A stretch of DNA of 64,000 nucleotides from Sphingomonas sp. CL5.1 (GTDB taxonomy: Bacteria; Pseudomonadota; Alphaproteobacteria; Sphingomonadales; Sphingomonadaceae): NCBI RefSeq assembly GCF_013344685.1, contig NZ_CP050137.1, positions 3,589,001-3,653,000 of the forward strand. The letters run 5' to 3'. Below, piece by piece: positions 8,469 through 17,257 of the stretch (within the stretch, counting starts at the first letter, position 1; each line of letters begins with the position of its first letter). Both the position numbers and the translations under genes were made by a program. The notes beneath the pieces are model-generated. The model had not been told where the DNA came from. It did not search any database and saw only the letters and a program-made list of their open reading frames with translations.

Positions 8469-10181
8469 CTAGCCGAAGGTGAAGCTGAACGCCTGCACCC
8501 CGGAGTCGAGGAACTCGATCGCGAAGGTGCGATCGGCGATCGGCCCTTTCTGCCGCACGAGCTGGTAGAGGCGCTGGGCTGTTACCGTGCCGTTTCCGGC
8601 CGCGTCGGTATCCGTGCCATGATCGGCGCCCGGCGCCTTGCCGTCGACGGTGACGCGAAAGCGGATCGGGCGGCCGTCGGCGCCCGGACCCAGCACCAGA
8701 TGAAGGTCGCGCGCATGGAAGCGGTAAAGGATGCGGCCGCCGGCCCGGTTCAGTGTCGCGTGTTCCTGACCCACCGTCCAGTCGCCGGCCAGCCCCCATT
8801 GGTTGAGGCTCACCGGATCGGCGTCATAGCTCGCTGGCGCGTCGCGGACGGTTTCCGGGCGGGAGACCGACCGCTCCGCTCGCCCATAGCCGATATAGGT
8901 CTCGGGCGAGCGCACGTTCCGGCCGGAGGCGGCTTCGACGCCGGCGCCGCTCACCGCGACCATCCCGCCCGGCACGGGCAAGCCGCCATGCGCCTCGGCG
9001 AGCAGTCGCTGGATCACCCGCTCGGAGCCGGCATAGTCGCCTTCGCCGAAATGGTGGTGGCGGATACGGCCCTGGGCGTCGATGAAATAATGCGCCGGCC
9101 AGTAATGGTTGTTGAAAGCCCGCCAGATCGCATAATCGTTGTCGATCGCCACCGGATAGCGGATGCCGAGATCGGCGACGGCCTTGCGGACATTGGCGAT
9201 GTCCTTCTCGAAGGCGAATTCGGGCGCGTGCACGCCGATCACGACCAGCCCGTCCTTGCCGTATTTGTCGGCCCAGGCCTTCACATAAGGCAAGGCGCGC
9301 AGGCAATTGATGCAGCTATAGGTCCAGAAATCGACCACCACGACCTTGCCCCTTAGCGCCTCGCGGGTAAGCGGCGGTGAATTGAGCCAGGCCACGGCGC
9401 CGTCGAGCGGGGGCATCGGCCCCTCGTCGGCCAGGCTTTCATTCTCCTGCCGGGCCGGGCCGGCCATGTGGAAGCGATCGAGCAGCGCCTGCTCGACCTT
9501 GTTGGTGCCCGCGACCGAGGCGCGTGACAGGAAGCCGGTATCGGCGCCGAGCGCGATCGCGGCGACCGCCAGCAGCACCAGCGCGCCGATCGCGCGCCGC
9601 ACCCATTCGCCGACGCCCAGCGAGCGCTTCATCGCCTTGAACAGCCCGCCGCCGACCAGCAGCGCCAGCGCCAGCGAGGTGGCGGCCCCCAGGGCATAGG
9701 CGAGCAGCAGCAGGCTGGTGCCGACGCTCGCGCCCTGGAGCGCGGCGGCGGTCAGGACAAGGCCGAGGATCGGGCCGGCGCACGGCGCCCAGAGCAGGCC
9801 GGTCGCGATGCCGAGCAGCAGCGAGGGCCACAGCCCCGATCCTTGCGCATCCGCTTGCTGCGACAGCCGGGCGCCAAGGCCGACCAGCGGCCGCATCAGC
9901 CGATCGGCGAAGGCCGGAAACAGCAGCGTCAGCCCGAACAGCGCGAGCAGCGCCAGCGCCGCGACTCGGCCGTACTGGTTGGCCTCCACCGCCCAGCCGC
10001 CGCCGGCCGCCGCCAGCGTCGCGACGATCATGAACATCAGCGCCATGCCCACCAGCATGGGCAGCCCGTTGCTCAGGAACGGGCGATCCGCCCGCGCGAA
10101 GACGAAGGGCAGCACGGGCAGGATGCACGGGCTGACGATGGTCAGCGCGCCGCCCAGATAGGTCAGGAGGTAAAGAAGCAC
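8469..10181 (-). CDS. dipZ: DipZ-type thiol redox protein: CcdA membrane domain fused to thioredoxin domain
   Basis: The roughly 570-residue protein has three parts. The N-terminal membrane domain is CcdA/DsbD-like, with the two helix cysteines (IVSPCILPVLP near residue 19 and LWAPCAGPILG near 129). The middle is a periplasmic AhpC/Redoxin-type thioredoxin fold with active site CINC at about residues 290-293 (DFWTYSCINCLRALPY). The C-terminal 150 residues are the beta-rich DipZ extension (QWGLAGDWTVGQEHATL). It carries reducing power across the membrane to periplasmic thiols. I take GTG 10181 as start because MLLYLLTYLGG then aligns with the family; a TTG at 10199 would add six residues. It lies 72 bp after, and on the same strand as, the CobN-like operon, so it may supply reductant to that system; that link is inference. 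Confidence 0.9.
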   Translation of the reverse strand: MLLYLLTYLGGALTIVSPCILPVLPFVFARADRPFLSNGLPMLVGMALMFMIVATLAAAGGGWAVEANQYGRVAALALLALFGLTLLFPAFADRLMRPLVGLGARLSQQADAQGSGLWPSLLLGIATGLLWAPCAGPILGLVLTAAALQGASVGTSLLLLAYALGAATSLALALLVGGGLFKAMKRSLGVGEWVRRAIGALVLLAVAAIALGADTGFLSRASVAGTNKVEQALLDRFHMAGPARQENESLADEGPMPPLDGAVAWLNSPPLTREALRGKVVVVDFWTYSCINCLRALPYVKAWADKYGKDGLVVIGVHAPEFAFEKDIANVRKAVADLGIRYPVAIDNDYAIWRAFNNHYWPAHYFIDAQGRIRHHHFGEGDYAGSERVIQRLLAEAHGGLPVPGGMVAVSGAGVEAASGRNVRSPETYIGYGRAERSVSRPETVRDAPASYDADPVSLNQWGLAGDWTVGQEHATLNRAGGRILYRFHARDLHLVLGPGADGRPIRFRVTVDGKAPGADHGTDTDAAGNGTVTAQRLYQLVRQKGPIADRTFAIEFLDSGVQAFSFTFG

Positions 10182-10271
10182 GGCATGCGCCCGCTGCAAG
10201 GGAAGGTCGCACCGCTTTACGCCAGGATGCCGCCGCGAGTCACAACTTTATGCATCCGGGCGGGCGGCGGG

Positions 10272-11519
10272 CTACCGCCCATGAGCGCCGGAAGCACGGA
10301 AAGCCGCCATTTGCGGGCGGCCGGAGCCGGATGGCGCTACGGACCGGCGGATGACCGGAATCCACTCCAGCCTGGCGCGGGAGGTCCGAACGGTTTCATG
10401 CGCGCCGCTCCCCGTCGCGACATAATCGTTCCAGGCGATGAGAAAGCCCGCGCCGCTCGCGCGAATGGCGGGGGTGGACGCGCGGCCCTCGCTGTTTCCG
10501 AGCTGCCGTGGAGCGCCGAGCGCGCGGCCGGTCTCGTCGAAAAGCTCCGCGAAGACTTCCCTGCGGCCATATGGGTCGTCGCTCCACGCAAGTCCGAGCG
10601 TCGAACCGTTCCAGGCAAGATAGGCGCCGATCGATTCACCCCTGTCATGCGTGATCCGAACGGGCTTCGGGCCATTGGCGGCGCCGAGCGCATCGAGAGG
10701 CGCGACCTGGAGATAGACCTCGCGATTGCCATCCTTCTCGTCGAACCAGGTCAGGGCGGCCGTACCGTCCCGGCTCAACTGGAGGTCCGGATAGAGCGAA
10801 GCCTTTCCGTCGTCGGTGCTGAGCCGGACGCGGCGGACCGTGTCGCCCGTCACCACCAGCATCCGAAGCTCGTGCGCCTTCGTGCCCAGCGCCGCGTCAT
10901 AGGTGATGATGAAGCTGTGGCCCGCGGTGGCCGCGTTGAGGTTCCAGGTGTCGCGATTCGCCTCGCCGATCATCCGCGCCGGCGCCACGGCCCCGCCGTC
11001 CGGCGAGAAGACTTGATACCAGACCCCGGCGCGATTGTCCGGACCGGGCGGGCCGGCCTGTTCGATCCACGCCACATGGATGGCGCCGCCGATCACCCGG
11101 ACCACCGGGTTTCGCGACACCGCGCCGGCGGTTCCCAGCCGGACCCGCCACAGCAGGCGGCCGCGCGGATCCATCGCGGCCAGCCGGGCCGACAATGCCC
11201 CGGATGCCGGGTCCTTCTCATACCATGCCAGCACGAGCCGGCGGCCGGCAAGGATCAGGTCCGGCTCATAGGCCAGCCGCTTTCCGTCGCTCACGCGCAT
11301 TGGCGCGCCGGTCAGTTGCGCGTGGCCGCCGACCCGCTGGACAAAGATCGCCGAGCCGGCGCCGGTGCCGCCATGCCACGCCGTGAAGGATTCGGCCGGC
11401 GATACGGCGAGGCTCAATTCATAGGCCCGCATCCCCTGCCCCGGCGGCGACGTCGGCGAGCAGCCGCCGAGCGGCAGCAGCAGCAAGGAAATCGCCCGGT
11501 GAAGCGCGGCGGCCCTCAA
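10272..11519 (-). CDS. Predicted beta-propeller-like lipoprotein, last gene of the CobN-like operon
   Basis: I read a 415-residue protein from a TTG at 11519 that overlaps the stop of the CobN-like gene as TTGA. This start gives a lipoprotein signal (ALHRAISLLLLPLGGC, lipobox LGGC with Cys20); the first ATG, in GQGMRAYEL, would remove it. The mature part consists of repeated segments of the form 'hydrophobic strand, W, charged loop' (LVLAWYEKD, IHVAWIEQ, AALTWFDEKDGNREVYLQ, LGLAWSDDPYGRREVFAEL, FLIAWNDY), spaced about 45-60 residues. This is the look of a five-to-six-bladed sialidase/BNR-like propeller. No catalytic motif is recognised. It may bind ligand or hold the periplasmic complex together; the function is unknown to me. 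Confidence 0.75.
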   Translation of the reverse strand: MRAAALHRAISLLLLPLGGCSPTSPPGQGMRAYELSLAVSPAESFTAWHGGTGAGSAIFVQRVGGHAQLTGAPMRVSDGKRLAYEPDLILAGRRLVLAWYEKDPASGALSARLAAMDPRGRLLWRVRLGTAGAVSRNPVVRVIGGAIHVAWIEQAGPPGPDNRAGVWYQVFSPDGGAVAPARMIGEANRDTWNLNAATAGHSFIITYDAALGTKAHELRMLVVTGDTVRRVRLSTDDGKASLYPDLQLSRDGTAALTWFDEKDGNREVYLQVAPLDALGAANGPKPVRITHDRGESIGAYLAWNGSTLGLAWSDDPYGRREVFAELFDETGRALGAPRQLGNSEGRASTPAIRASGAGFLIAWNDYVATGSGAHETVRTSRARLEWIPVIRRSVAPSGSGRPQMAAFRASGAHGR

Positions 11520-14500
11520 GCCGTCGCCGTCCGCTCGCGCCAACGCCACGCGGCGAGAAGCAGCGCGAGCAGCGCCGCGCTCCACAAGGCATCGACCAGC
11601 GACAGGGCCGAGCGGAACGACGCGCGCGCGGCCGGCGTCCTGATCGAGCGATCCTCCTCCTGCATGAGCAGGCCCTTGAGCGCCCCAGGCGTGGTTTCGG
11701 CCTTGTCGCCGGTCCGGGATTGCCGGCTCACGGCGGGCACGTCGCGCGGCGCGCTTCCGGTCCGCCGGGCGTCGGGTTTCGAAACCGTCATCCTGCCCGC
11801 GGCGCGTTCGGCGTCCTCGCGCGCGTCGTTGCGCCTTGCGAAGCCTTCCAGCTCGGCGGCGGCGGCGGCGATCGAACGTCCCATCGCCTTTTCCATCGAC
11901 GCCCGGGCCCTGGCGATCACCGGCGCGGGCACGCCGCTCCTCGCCGCCTGCTCCATCACATAGCGAAGCAGCCGGGCATTCCCGCACGAGACATCGGTGC
12001 AGTTGACGCCATGCGCCGCGACGCTTTCGAGATATTCCCGCACCAGCGTCGCGCGGGTCCGCGCGTCCGCCTTCCAGTAATCCTTGCGGATCGTCTCGAT
12101 CATCCGGGCGGTGATGTCCTGATAGGCGAAGGGGGACTTCCGCTCGAAGAACTGCTTCATGCCGAGCCGCTGGCTGTCCTCGACATAGGTCTCGTATGTC
12201 TGCTGCCACATCCTGTCGTCGATCGAATCCGGGACGGTCGCCTTCCAGCCCCACAGATATTCGACGAACTCGCGCATCGCCCCGGCGCCGGCATAACCCT
12301 CCTTCTGCATGCCCCTGATCCACGTCGGATTGACATAGCGGGATCGGAACTCGCGGCCGATGAACTCGTCGAGCGTCCGCATCGCGGGCTTGCCGGGATC
12401 GCGGCTGTCGGCGATCAGCGTCTCGGGGGTCTTCCCGTCGACATTGCGGATCGCGGCGGCGAGGCCGCCCAGGTACATGAACATGTCGTCGTTATCGAGC
12501 GCGCCGTAGAGAGCGGTCGAGCTGGAATGGACGGCCGTATCGGTGCCCGACAGCGCCATGCGGAACACGTCGGGCATGGGTTGTCCCCAATAGCCGTTGC
12601 CATAGCCGTTGCCCATCTTGCGGATATAGTCGTTCGCGAAGCCCGCCTCGCTGTCCCATGACCCGCTCCGGGCGACGATCGCCGAGGTGTTGAGGTCATA
12701 GTGGCCGGGCGGCTCGTCGAAGATGCGGACGCCGGCCATGCGGTCGGCCTCCCGCGCGTCCACCCCTTTCGCGACCAGCGCGGCCTTCGTCGCCAGATAA
12801 TGCTGGCGCACCTGATTGTCCGCCTCGTCGAGCGCCTTCACCTTCTGCACCGCCTCGTCCATCAGGCGCGTGAGGTTGCTGAAAAGCCCTTCCGCGGCGG
12901 AGGCGATCACGATGTCGACGCGCGGCCGCCCCAGCCGTTCGCGCGGGATCACCTCGACACCCGTCACCTTGCCGCGCGCGTCCCAGATCGGTTTGGTGCC
13001 GAGCAGGTAGAAGATCTGCGATTCCAGCACGCCTTCGTGGCGCATGGTCTCGTCGCCCCAGATCACGAACGACACCTTTGCGGGATAGCGGCCATGCCTA
13101 CGCCTGAAATCCCGCAGCATGTCCTCGGCCATGCGGGAGCCCATATCCCATGCCGCCGGCTTGGGGATCTTGTCGGGATCGATGCCGTAGAAATTGGCGC
13201 CGGTCGGATAGGCGTCGGGATTGCGGACCGGCTCGCCGCCCATGCCCGCCGGCACGAACCGGCCGCCGAGGGCCTTCATGAGGCCATCCAGCTCGCGCGG
13301 GCCGGATGCGACGATGCGCCGGGTCATTTCGTCGCCCAGGATCTTGCGCTGGTCCGGCAGCCGGGAGCGGTCGACGTTCACGATCGCCGAGACCGTGCTG
13401 GCGATCGCGTCCGGCTGCGGCACGCGGCCGAAGGCGTGCAGGCCGAAGGGGATGGTCTGGCCCTTCAGCTCGAGCAGATATTCCTCGACCCGGTGCAGTT
13501 GCTCGTCGGTCCAGTCGTGGGCGGGGTCGAGGCCGAGGTCCTTGGCGATGCCCATCTTGACGGCCGCCTCGCGCGCCTGCCTGGCATAGATCGCGGCCAG
13601 TTCCGGGTTCTTGGTTTCGTTCTGGCCATGGTCGTCGATCAGCTCGCCGATCTTCGCCAGGTCCTCGGTCAGGCCGCCCGCCACGAACGGCGGCACCATA
13701 TGGTCGATGAGCGTGGCCATGCCGCGCCGCCGCGCGACCAGTCCCTCGCCGACGACATCGACGTTGTAGACATAGGCGTCGGGCAGATCGCCGATCAGGG
13801 CGTCCGGGGCGTCCTCCTCGCCGAGGCCGGCGTCGCGCCCGTCCAGCCACTCCAGCGTGCCGTGCGTGCCGAGATGGACCACCGCGTCCGCCTTGTAGCC
13901 GTTGCGCAGCCAGGCGTAGCCGGCGACATATTGGTGATGGGGCGCAAGGTCCCTGGCATGGTACAGTTTTTCCAGATCCTCGCCCCAGGCGCGCGCGGGC
14001 TGCGGCATCAGGACGATCTTGCCATGGCGCACGACCGGGATGATGTAGCTGACCCGCCCGTCCCTGCGCTCGGTCATGAGCCTGCTGTCCTCGGGCTTGC
14101 CCCAGTCCTTGAGGATCTTGTCGCGCAGCGGCGGCGCCAGCGCGTCGAGCCACTTGTGATAATCCTCCACCGGAACGCGCACCGCATCCCCCCGCGCCAG
14201 CATCTCCTCCAGCTCGCCCGGCGCGTCGCCGCCGACATTGCGCGCCTTGGTCGTGATCTCGGCGAGCACCTCGTCGGCGGTCGGCAGCCTGTCCCCGACG
14301 TCATAGCCGTCCGCCTTCATCCGGGTGAGAATGTTGACGAGCGATTCCGCGACATTGAGGTAGCTGGCGGAGATGCCCGCCTTTCCGGGGGGAAAGTTGT
14401 AATAGAGGATCGCGATGCGTTTTTCGCCATTGGGCTTGCGCGCGAGCGCCGCGTAGCGGAGCGCCCGCGCGACCGCCATCGAGACGCGCGACTGGATGGG

Positions 14501-15598
14501 GCTGGTGATAACCGAATTGAGGCTGGTCGCCGGATCGGCGATCTTCTCCTTCGTGCCGACCACGGTGGGCGCGATCGTCCCGGCGAGTTCAGGCGCGGCC
14601 AGGTTGAATGTCCCCTCGAAGGCGGAGAGGCCCTGCGGCGACGACCGCCACTCCTTCTCGCTGCGCCCGTAGAGCGTGATGAGGTTAATGACCGGGATGC
14701 CGACCTGTTCAAGAATGCCGGATGATTGCGTGTCGTTGAACTGGAAGAACAGGCCGAGGCCAGCATCGGCGCGGACGTCCTTGCCTTCGCCGAGGAGCTT
14801 CCGGAACGCTACCGCGCCCGGATAGCCGAAAACCGGCACGGCCTCCGCACCCTGCCGTTCGACCTCTGCGATCAGGGCATCGAGCAGCTTGGTGTCGCCG
14901 GTATAATAAGTGGCCTTGAAGAAGCCGATCGCGATGCGCGGCGCGCCGGGCCTGAGCTTGCCGTGCCGCGCCCGCCACGCCTCGAATGAATCCCAGTTGG
15001 GGAAGATTTTGTTGGTGTAGTAATAGCCGAAATCGAGGGATGGTTGCGGGTCCGGCAGCGTGAAGCCGGGGATGCCGGCACGGGCGAGGGCGAGCTCCAT
15101 GAGCGCGAGCTGGTTCTGCGGCCCGCCATGCTCCCAATAGGCGCGGGCGCGCTTGTCCCAGACGATCCCCTGCGCCGCATAGGCCTCCTCGCCCTGCAAC
15201 CCCTGGCCGACGCCGAGGACGGTGCCCCGCGCCCTGACCGCCGCGACGAGATCGACCTTCCGTTCGGCCCGGTAGCGGCGCATGAGCTGTTCGTTCATCA
15301 CGTCGTAGATCAGGACGTCGCTCGCGCCGATCCGCTCCGGCGCCGTCTCGTCGAAGGTGGTTTCGGTCAGCAGCTGAAGGTCGACCAGCCCCTTGAGGTC
15401 CGGCCGCTCCGCCATCAGCCGGTGGTAGGCGGCGAGCGTGCCGGGGATGTTCCCATCGGAAAAGACATAGGCGAGGCGAACCCGGTGGAGGCCGGCCGGC
15501 ACGGGCAAGGGCGCGGCCCCGCCGGCCTGCGCGCAGGCGGCCGACGGCCACAGCGCCAGCGCGAGGAGGAGCGCGCTAACGAGACGGAGCAGCCGCAC
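11516..15598 (-). CDS. Exported, membrane-tethered CobN/HmuS-like chelatase large subunit
   Basis: The 1360-residue protein has the CobN/BchH chelatase fold across its length, including the family motif HLGTHGTLEWLDG at about residues 573-585, the DVVGEGLVARRRGMATLIDH stretch and the C-terminal PPGHYDLNTSAIVARSGSWD and NYGN/YWGQP-like segments. Two features separate it from cytoplasmic cobaltochelatase: a clear signal peptide (residues 1-25, LLLALALWPSAACAQA) and a single membrane helix at the extreme C-terminus (about 1334-1352, followed by RWRERTATA). It should therefore work in the periplasm anchored to the inner membrane. No cobS or cobT lies nearby. The context (TonB receptor, ExbB-like channel, DUF2149) is that of HmuS, a CobN-like protein of haem-uptake operons that acts on haem. 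Removal of metal from an imported tetrapyrrole is the preferred reading; the exact ligand is unproven. Confidence 0.88.
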   Translation of the reverse strand: MRLLRLVSALLLALALWPSAACAQAGGAAPLPVPAGLHRVRLAYVFSDGNIPGTLAAYHRLMAERPDLKGLVDLQLLTETTFDETAPERIGASDVLIYDVMNEQLMRRYRAERKVDLVAAVRARGTVLGVGQGLQGEEAYAAQGIVWDKRARAYWEHGGPQNQLALMELALARAGIPGFTLPDPQPSLDFGYYYTNKIFPNWDSFEAWRARHGKLRPGAPRIAIGFFKATYYTGDTKLLDALIAEVERQGAEAVPVFGYPGAVAFRKLLGEGKDVRADAGLGLFFQFNDTQSSGILEQVGIPVINLITLYGRSEKEWRSSPQGLSAFEGTFNLAAPELAGTIAPTVVGTKEKIADPATSLNSVITSPIQSRVSMAVARALRYAALARKPNGEKRIAILYYNFPPGKAGISASYLNVAESLVNILTRMKADGYDVGDRLPTADEVLAEITTKARNVGGDAPGELEEMLARGDAVRVPVEDYHKWLDALAPPLRDKILKDWGKPEDSRLMTERRDGRVSYIIPVVRHGKIVLMPQPARAWGEDLEKLYHARDLAPHHQYVAGYAWLRNGYKADAVVHLGTHGTLEWLDGRDAGLGEEDAPDALIGDLPDAYVYNVDVVGEGLVARRRGMATLIDHMVPPFVAGGLTEDLAKIGELIDDHGQNETKNPELAAIYARQAREAAVKMGIAKDLGLDPAHDWTDEQLHRVEEYLLELKGQTIPFGLHAFGRVPQPDAIASTVSAIVNVDRSRLPDQRKILGDEMTRRIVASGPRELDGLMKALGGRFVPAGMGGEPVRNPDAYPTGANFYGIDPDKIPKPAAWDMGSRMAEDMLRDFRRRHGRYPAKVSFVIWGDETMRHEGVLESQIFYLLGTKPIWDARGKVTGVEVIPRERLGRPRVDIVIASAAEGLFSNLTRLMDEAVQKVKALDEADNQVRQHYLATKAALVAKGVDAREADRMAGVRIFDEPPGHYDLNTSAIVARSGSWDSEAGFANDYIRKMGNGYGNGYWGQPMPDVFRMALSGTDTAVHSSSTALYGALDNDDMFMYLGGLAAAIRNVDGKTPETLIADSRDPGKPAMRTLDEFIGREFRSRYVNPTWIRGMQKEGYAGAGAMREFVEYLWGWKATVPDSIDDRMWQQTYETYVEDSQRLGMKQFFERKSPFAYQDITARMIETIRKDYWKADARTRATLVREYLESVAAHGVNCTDVSCGNARLLRYVMEQAARSGVPAPVIARARASMEKAMGRSIAAAAAELEGFARRNDAREDAERAAGRMTVSKPDARRTGSAPRDVPAVSRQSRTGDKAETTPGALKGLLMQEEDRSIRTPAARASFRSALSLVDALWSAALLALLLAAWRWRERTATA

Positions 15599-15959
15599 TG
15601 GCCGGTGTTCCGCTTTTGCCGCCGGCCGCGTCCGGCACGTAGATGATCTGGCCGTTGGCGAGCCGGTAGGCCGCCCCGAGCCGCTCGCCGTTGCCCGTGC
15701 CGGTCGCGCCCGAGAGCTTGTAGGCCTTGATGGCCTGGCCCTTCTTGATGATGATCTCCTGCCGCCCCCGCGCGTCGGTCTTGACCATCGTGACCTCGCT
15801 CTGGCCGTTCATGAGGTCGCCCATGTTATAGACCGAGAACAGGGTTATCATGAGGCCGACGATGAACACGATCGAGGCGTCGAAAAGGTTGGCGACGCCC
15901 GCCAGCGGGTCTTCCTCCGCCGGTTCGTCGGGCGGCGCGAGCTTGATGAAGCGGCCCAT
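15576..15959 (-). CDS. DUF2149 protein (HmuV-like), ExbD-like partner of the proton channel
   Basis: The 127-residue protein has one membrane helix (about 30-48, ASIVFIVGLMITLFSVY) preceded by NLFD, an acidic residue in a position comparable to the essential aspartate of ExbD/TolR. The rest is probably periplasmic, with a short beta-rich region (EVTMVKTDARGRQEIIIKKG) and a low-complexity Ala/Ser tail. This matches DUF2149, which is regularly found beside an ExbB-like gene and a CobN-like gene. Its start overlaps the ExbB-like stop by one base (TGATG), and its end runs 23 bp into the chelatase gene, so the genes are tightly coupled. The role as ExbD substitute is inference from layout and neighbourhood. 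Confidence 0.82.
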   Translation of the reverse strand: MGRFIKLAPPDEPAEEDPLAGVANLFDASIVFIVGLMITLFSVYNMGDLMNGQSEVTMVKTDARGRQEIIIKKGQAIKAYKLSGATGTGNGERLGAAYRLANGQIIYVPDAAGGKSGTPASAAAPSR

Positions 15960-16585
15960 CAGCGCCCCTCCATCTCGGCCACGACGACTTCGGCGAGATA
16001 GCGCTGCTCGCGGATCGACGCGCTGACCCAGCTCTGCCGGAGCGCGACGAGACCATAGGCGACGGTGCCGGTCGCGAGGCCGATGATGGTGCTGGTGAAG
16101 GCGACCACCATCTGCCCGGCCATCGCGGCGAGATTGCCGCCGGCCATCGCCGCGAGCGAGCTTCCCATCGGAATGAGCGTGCCGATTAGGCCGAGGCTGG
16201 GGCCGAGCTTCACCAGCGCGCGCGGGCCATCGAGGCTGTGGCGGAGCCGCTCCTCCGCCTCGGCGACGACATTCTCCAGGCCGCCGTGACGCAGCGCGCC
16301 GGCACGATCCAGCTCGCGGATCGCCGCGAGCAGCCGCGCCAGATTGCCCGGCAGCGCGGCGTCGCGCGCGTCGTCTGCCGCGCCGTCCAGCACGCGGCCC
16401 TGCTGGAGCCAGCGCTTCAGATCGAAGCCGGCGCGTTCGCGGCGCCGGGCGACGGCCTCGACGAGATAGCTTCCGACATAGAAAAGCGTCAGCGCGACGC
16501 AGATCCACAGCATCAGGATGACGGGCAGCCGCAGCACCTGCCCCAGCGCGAACAGCCCGTTTTCAAGGATATCCATGAACTTCAT
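15959..16585 (-). CDS. MotA/TolQ/ExbB-type proton channel (HmuU-like)
   Basis: The 208-residue protein has an N-terminal helix (about 8-40), a cytoplasmic stretch and two helices containing the family core (VKLGPSLGLIGTLIPMGSSLAAMAGG and AFTSTIIGLATGTVAYGLVAL). The TxxGxxGTLIPMG and TSTIIGLATG signatures are those of ExbB/TolQ/MotA channels that convert proton flow into mechanical work. Its ATG at 16585 overlaps the previous stop as ATGA. Next to a DUF2149 gene and a TonB receptor it probably energises this operon specifically; no tonB-like gene is present here, so it may act with a TonB encoded elsewhere or on the periplasmic chelatase directly. Confidence 0.88.
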   Translation of the reverse strand: MKFMDILENGLFALGQVLRLPVILMLWICVALTLFYVGSYLVEAVARRRERAGFDLKRWLQQGRVLDGAADDARDAALPGNLARLLAAIRELDRAGALRHGGLENVVAEAEERLRHSLDGPRALVKLGPSLGLIGTLIPMGSSLAAMAGGNLAAMAGQMVVAFTSTIIGLATGTVAYGLVALRQSWVSASIREQRYLAEVVVAEMEGR

Positions 16586-17169
16586 CGTCTGATCCAAAAC
16601 CCCTTGATGACGCCGGCCGCGAGCGCGAGGGCGAGAATGGCGAGCGCCCAGAGCGGCGGCGCGAGCGCGTGAGGCGGCCCGGCGGCGCGGTTGAGCATGG
16701 TGGCCGATCGCCAGCCATAAGCGGCGTCTCCCGCCAGGCCGAATGCCGGCGCGGCGAGCGCGGCCACCACCAGGACGTGCTCGCGAAAGGCGACGCGTCC
16801 TCCCGGCGCGCGCGCCGGCGCCAGCCCCGCGCCGAGGAGCGCGACGAGGCCCAGCGCGCCGGCCACCCGATAATCGAGGCCGCCGGCGACCTGCAACGCG
16901 GCGGCAAGCGCCGCGCACGCCCCGGCGATGAGCGGGCCGGCGCGCGGCATCGGCCCCGCGATCAGCCGCCAGAACGCGGCGATGCCGATCAGCACCCCGA
17001 CCCAATTGGGCTGCGGCGTCACCAAACATGCGGGCCAGAGGAGCAGCATATAGGCGGCCACGGCCAGCGCCGGCCCGGCGGGCGCGGGCCGCGCCGCCGC
17101 CATGTGCGCCGCGGCCGCCAGCATGGCGAGCAGCCAGATCAGCGACACCGACAGCGCGGGATTCACCAC
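16582..17169 (-). CDS. Polytopic membrane protein in HmuT position
   Basis: The 195-residue protein is almost entirely hydrophobic, with about six or seven helices and very few charged residues except around the KGFWIRR terminus. I recognise no domain signature. It contains GWRSATMLNRAAG and LVTPQPNWVGVLIG in loops. In hmuRSTUV-type operons a conserved integral membrane protein of unknown function (HmuT) sits between the receptor/chelatase genes and the ExbB-like gene, and this gene takes that place. Its stop overlaps the ExbB-like ATG by 4 bp. It may be the inner-membrane passage for the ligand, but this is only suggested by position. Confidence 0.65.
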   Translation of the reverse strand: MVNPALSVSLIWLLAMLAAAAHMAAARPAPAGPALAVAAYMLLLWPACLVTPQPNWVGVLIGIAAFWRLIAGPMPRAGPLIAGACAALAAALQVAGGLDYRVAGALGLVALLGAGLAPARAPGGRVAFREHVLVVAALAAPAFGLAGDAAYGWRSATMLNRAAGPPHALAPPLWALAILALALAAGVIKGFWIRR

Positions 17170-17257
17170 GCGCCTTCCTGCCCGCCGGGCGATCCCCGCC
17201 CCCGCTCGCGCGGCCCCGCGCGCGCATCGGGCCGATGCCGGATCGGGCCGGCGGCGA

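Noticed and set aside
9843..11963. 706-codon plus-strand open frame across DipZ, the lipoprotein and the chelatase end
   Set aside because: It crosses three genes on the other strand and lacks any family resemblance.
12701..14725. Very long plus-strand open frame opposite the CobN-like gene
   Set aside because: High GC makes long antisense frames common; its composition is His/Arg/Asp-rich with no domain, while the minus strand gives a clear family protein.
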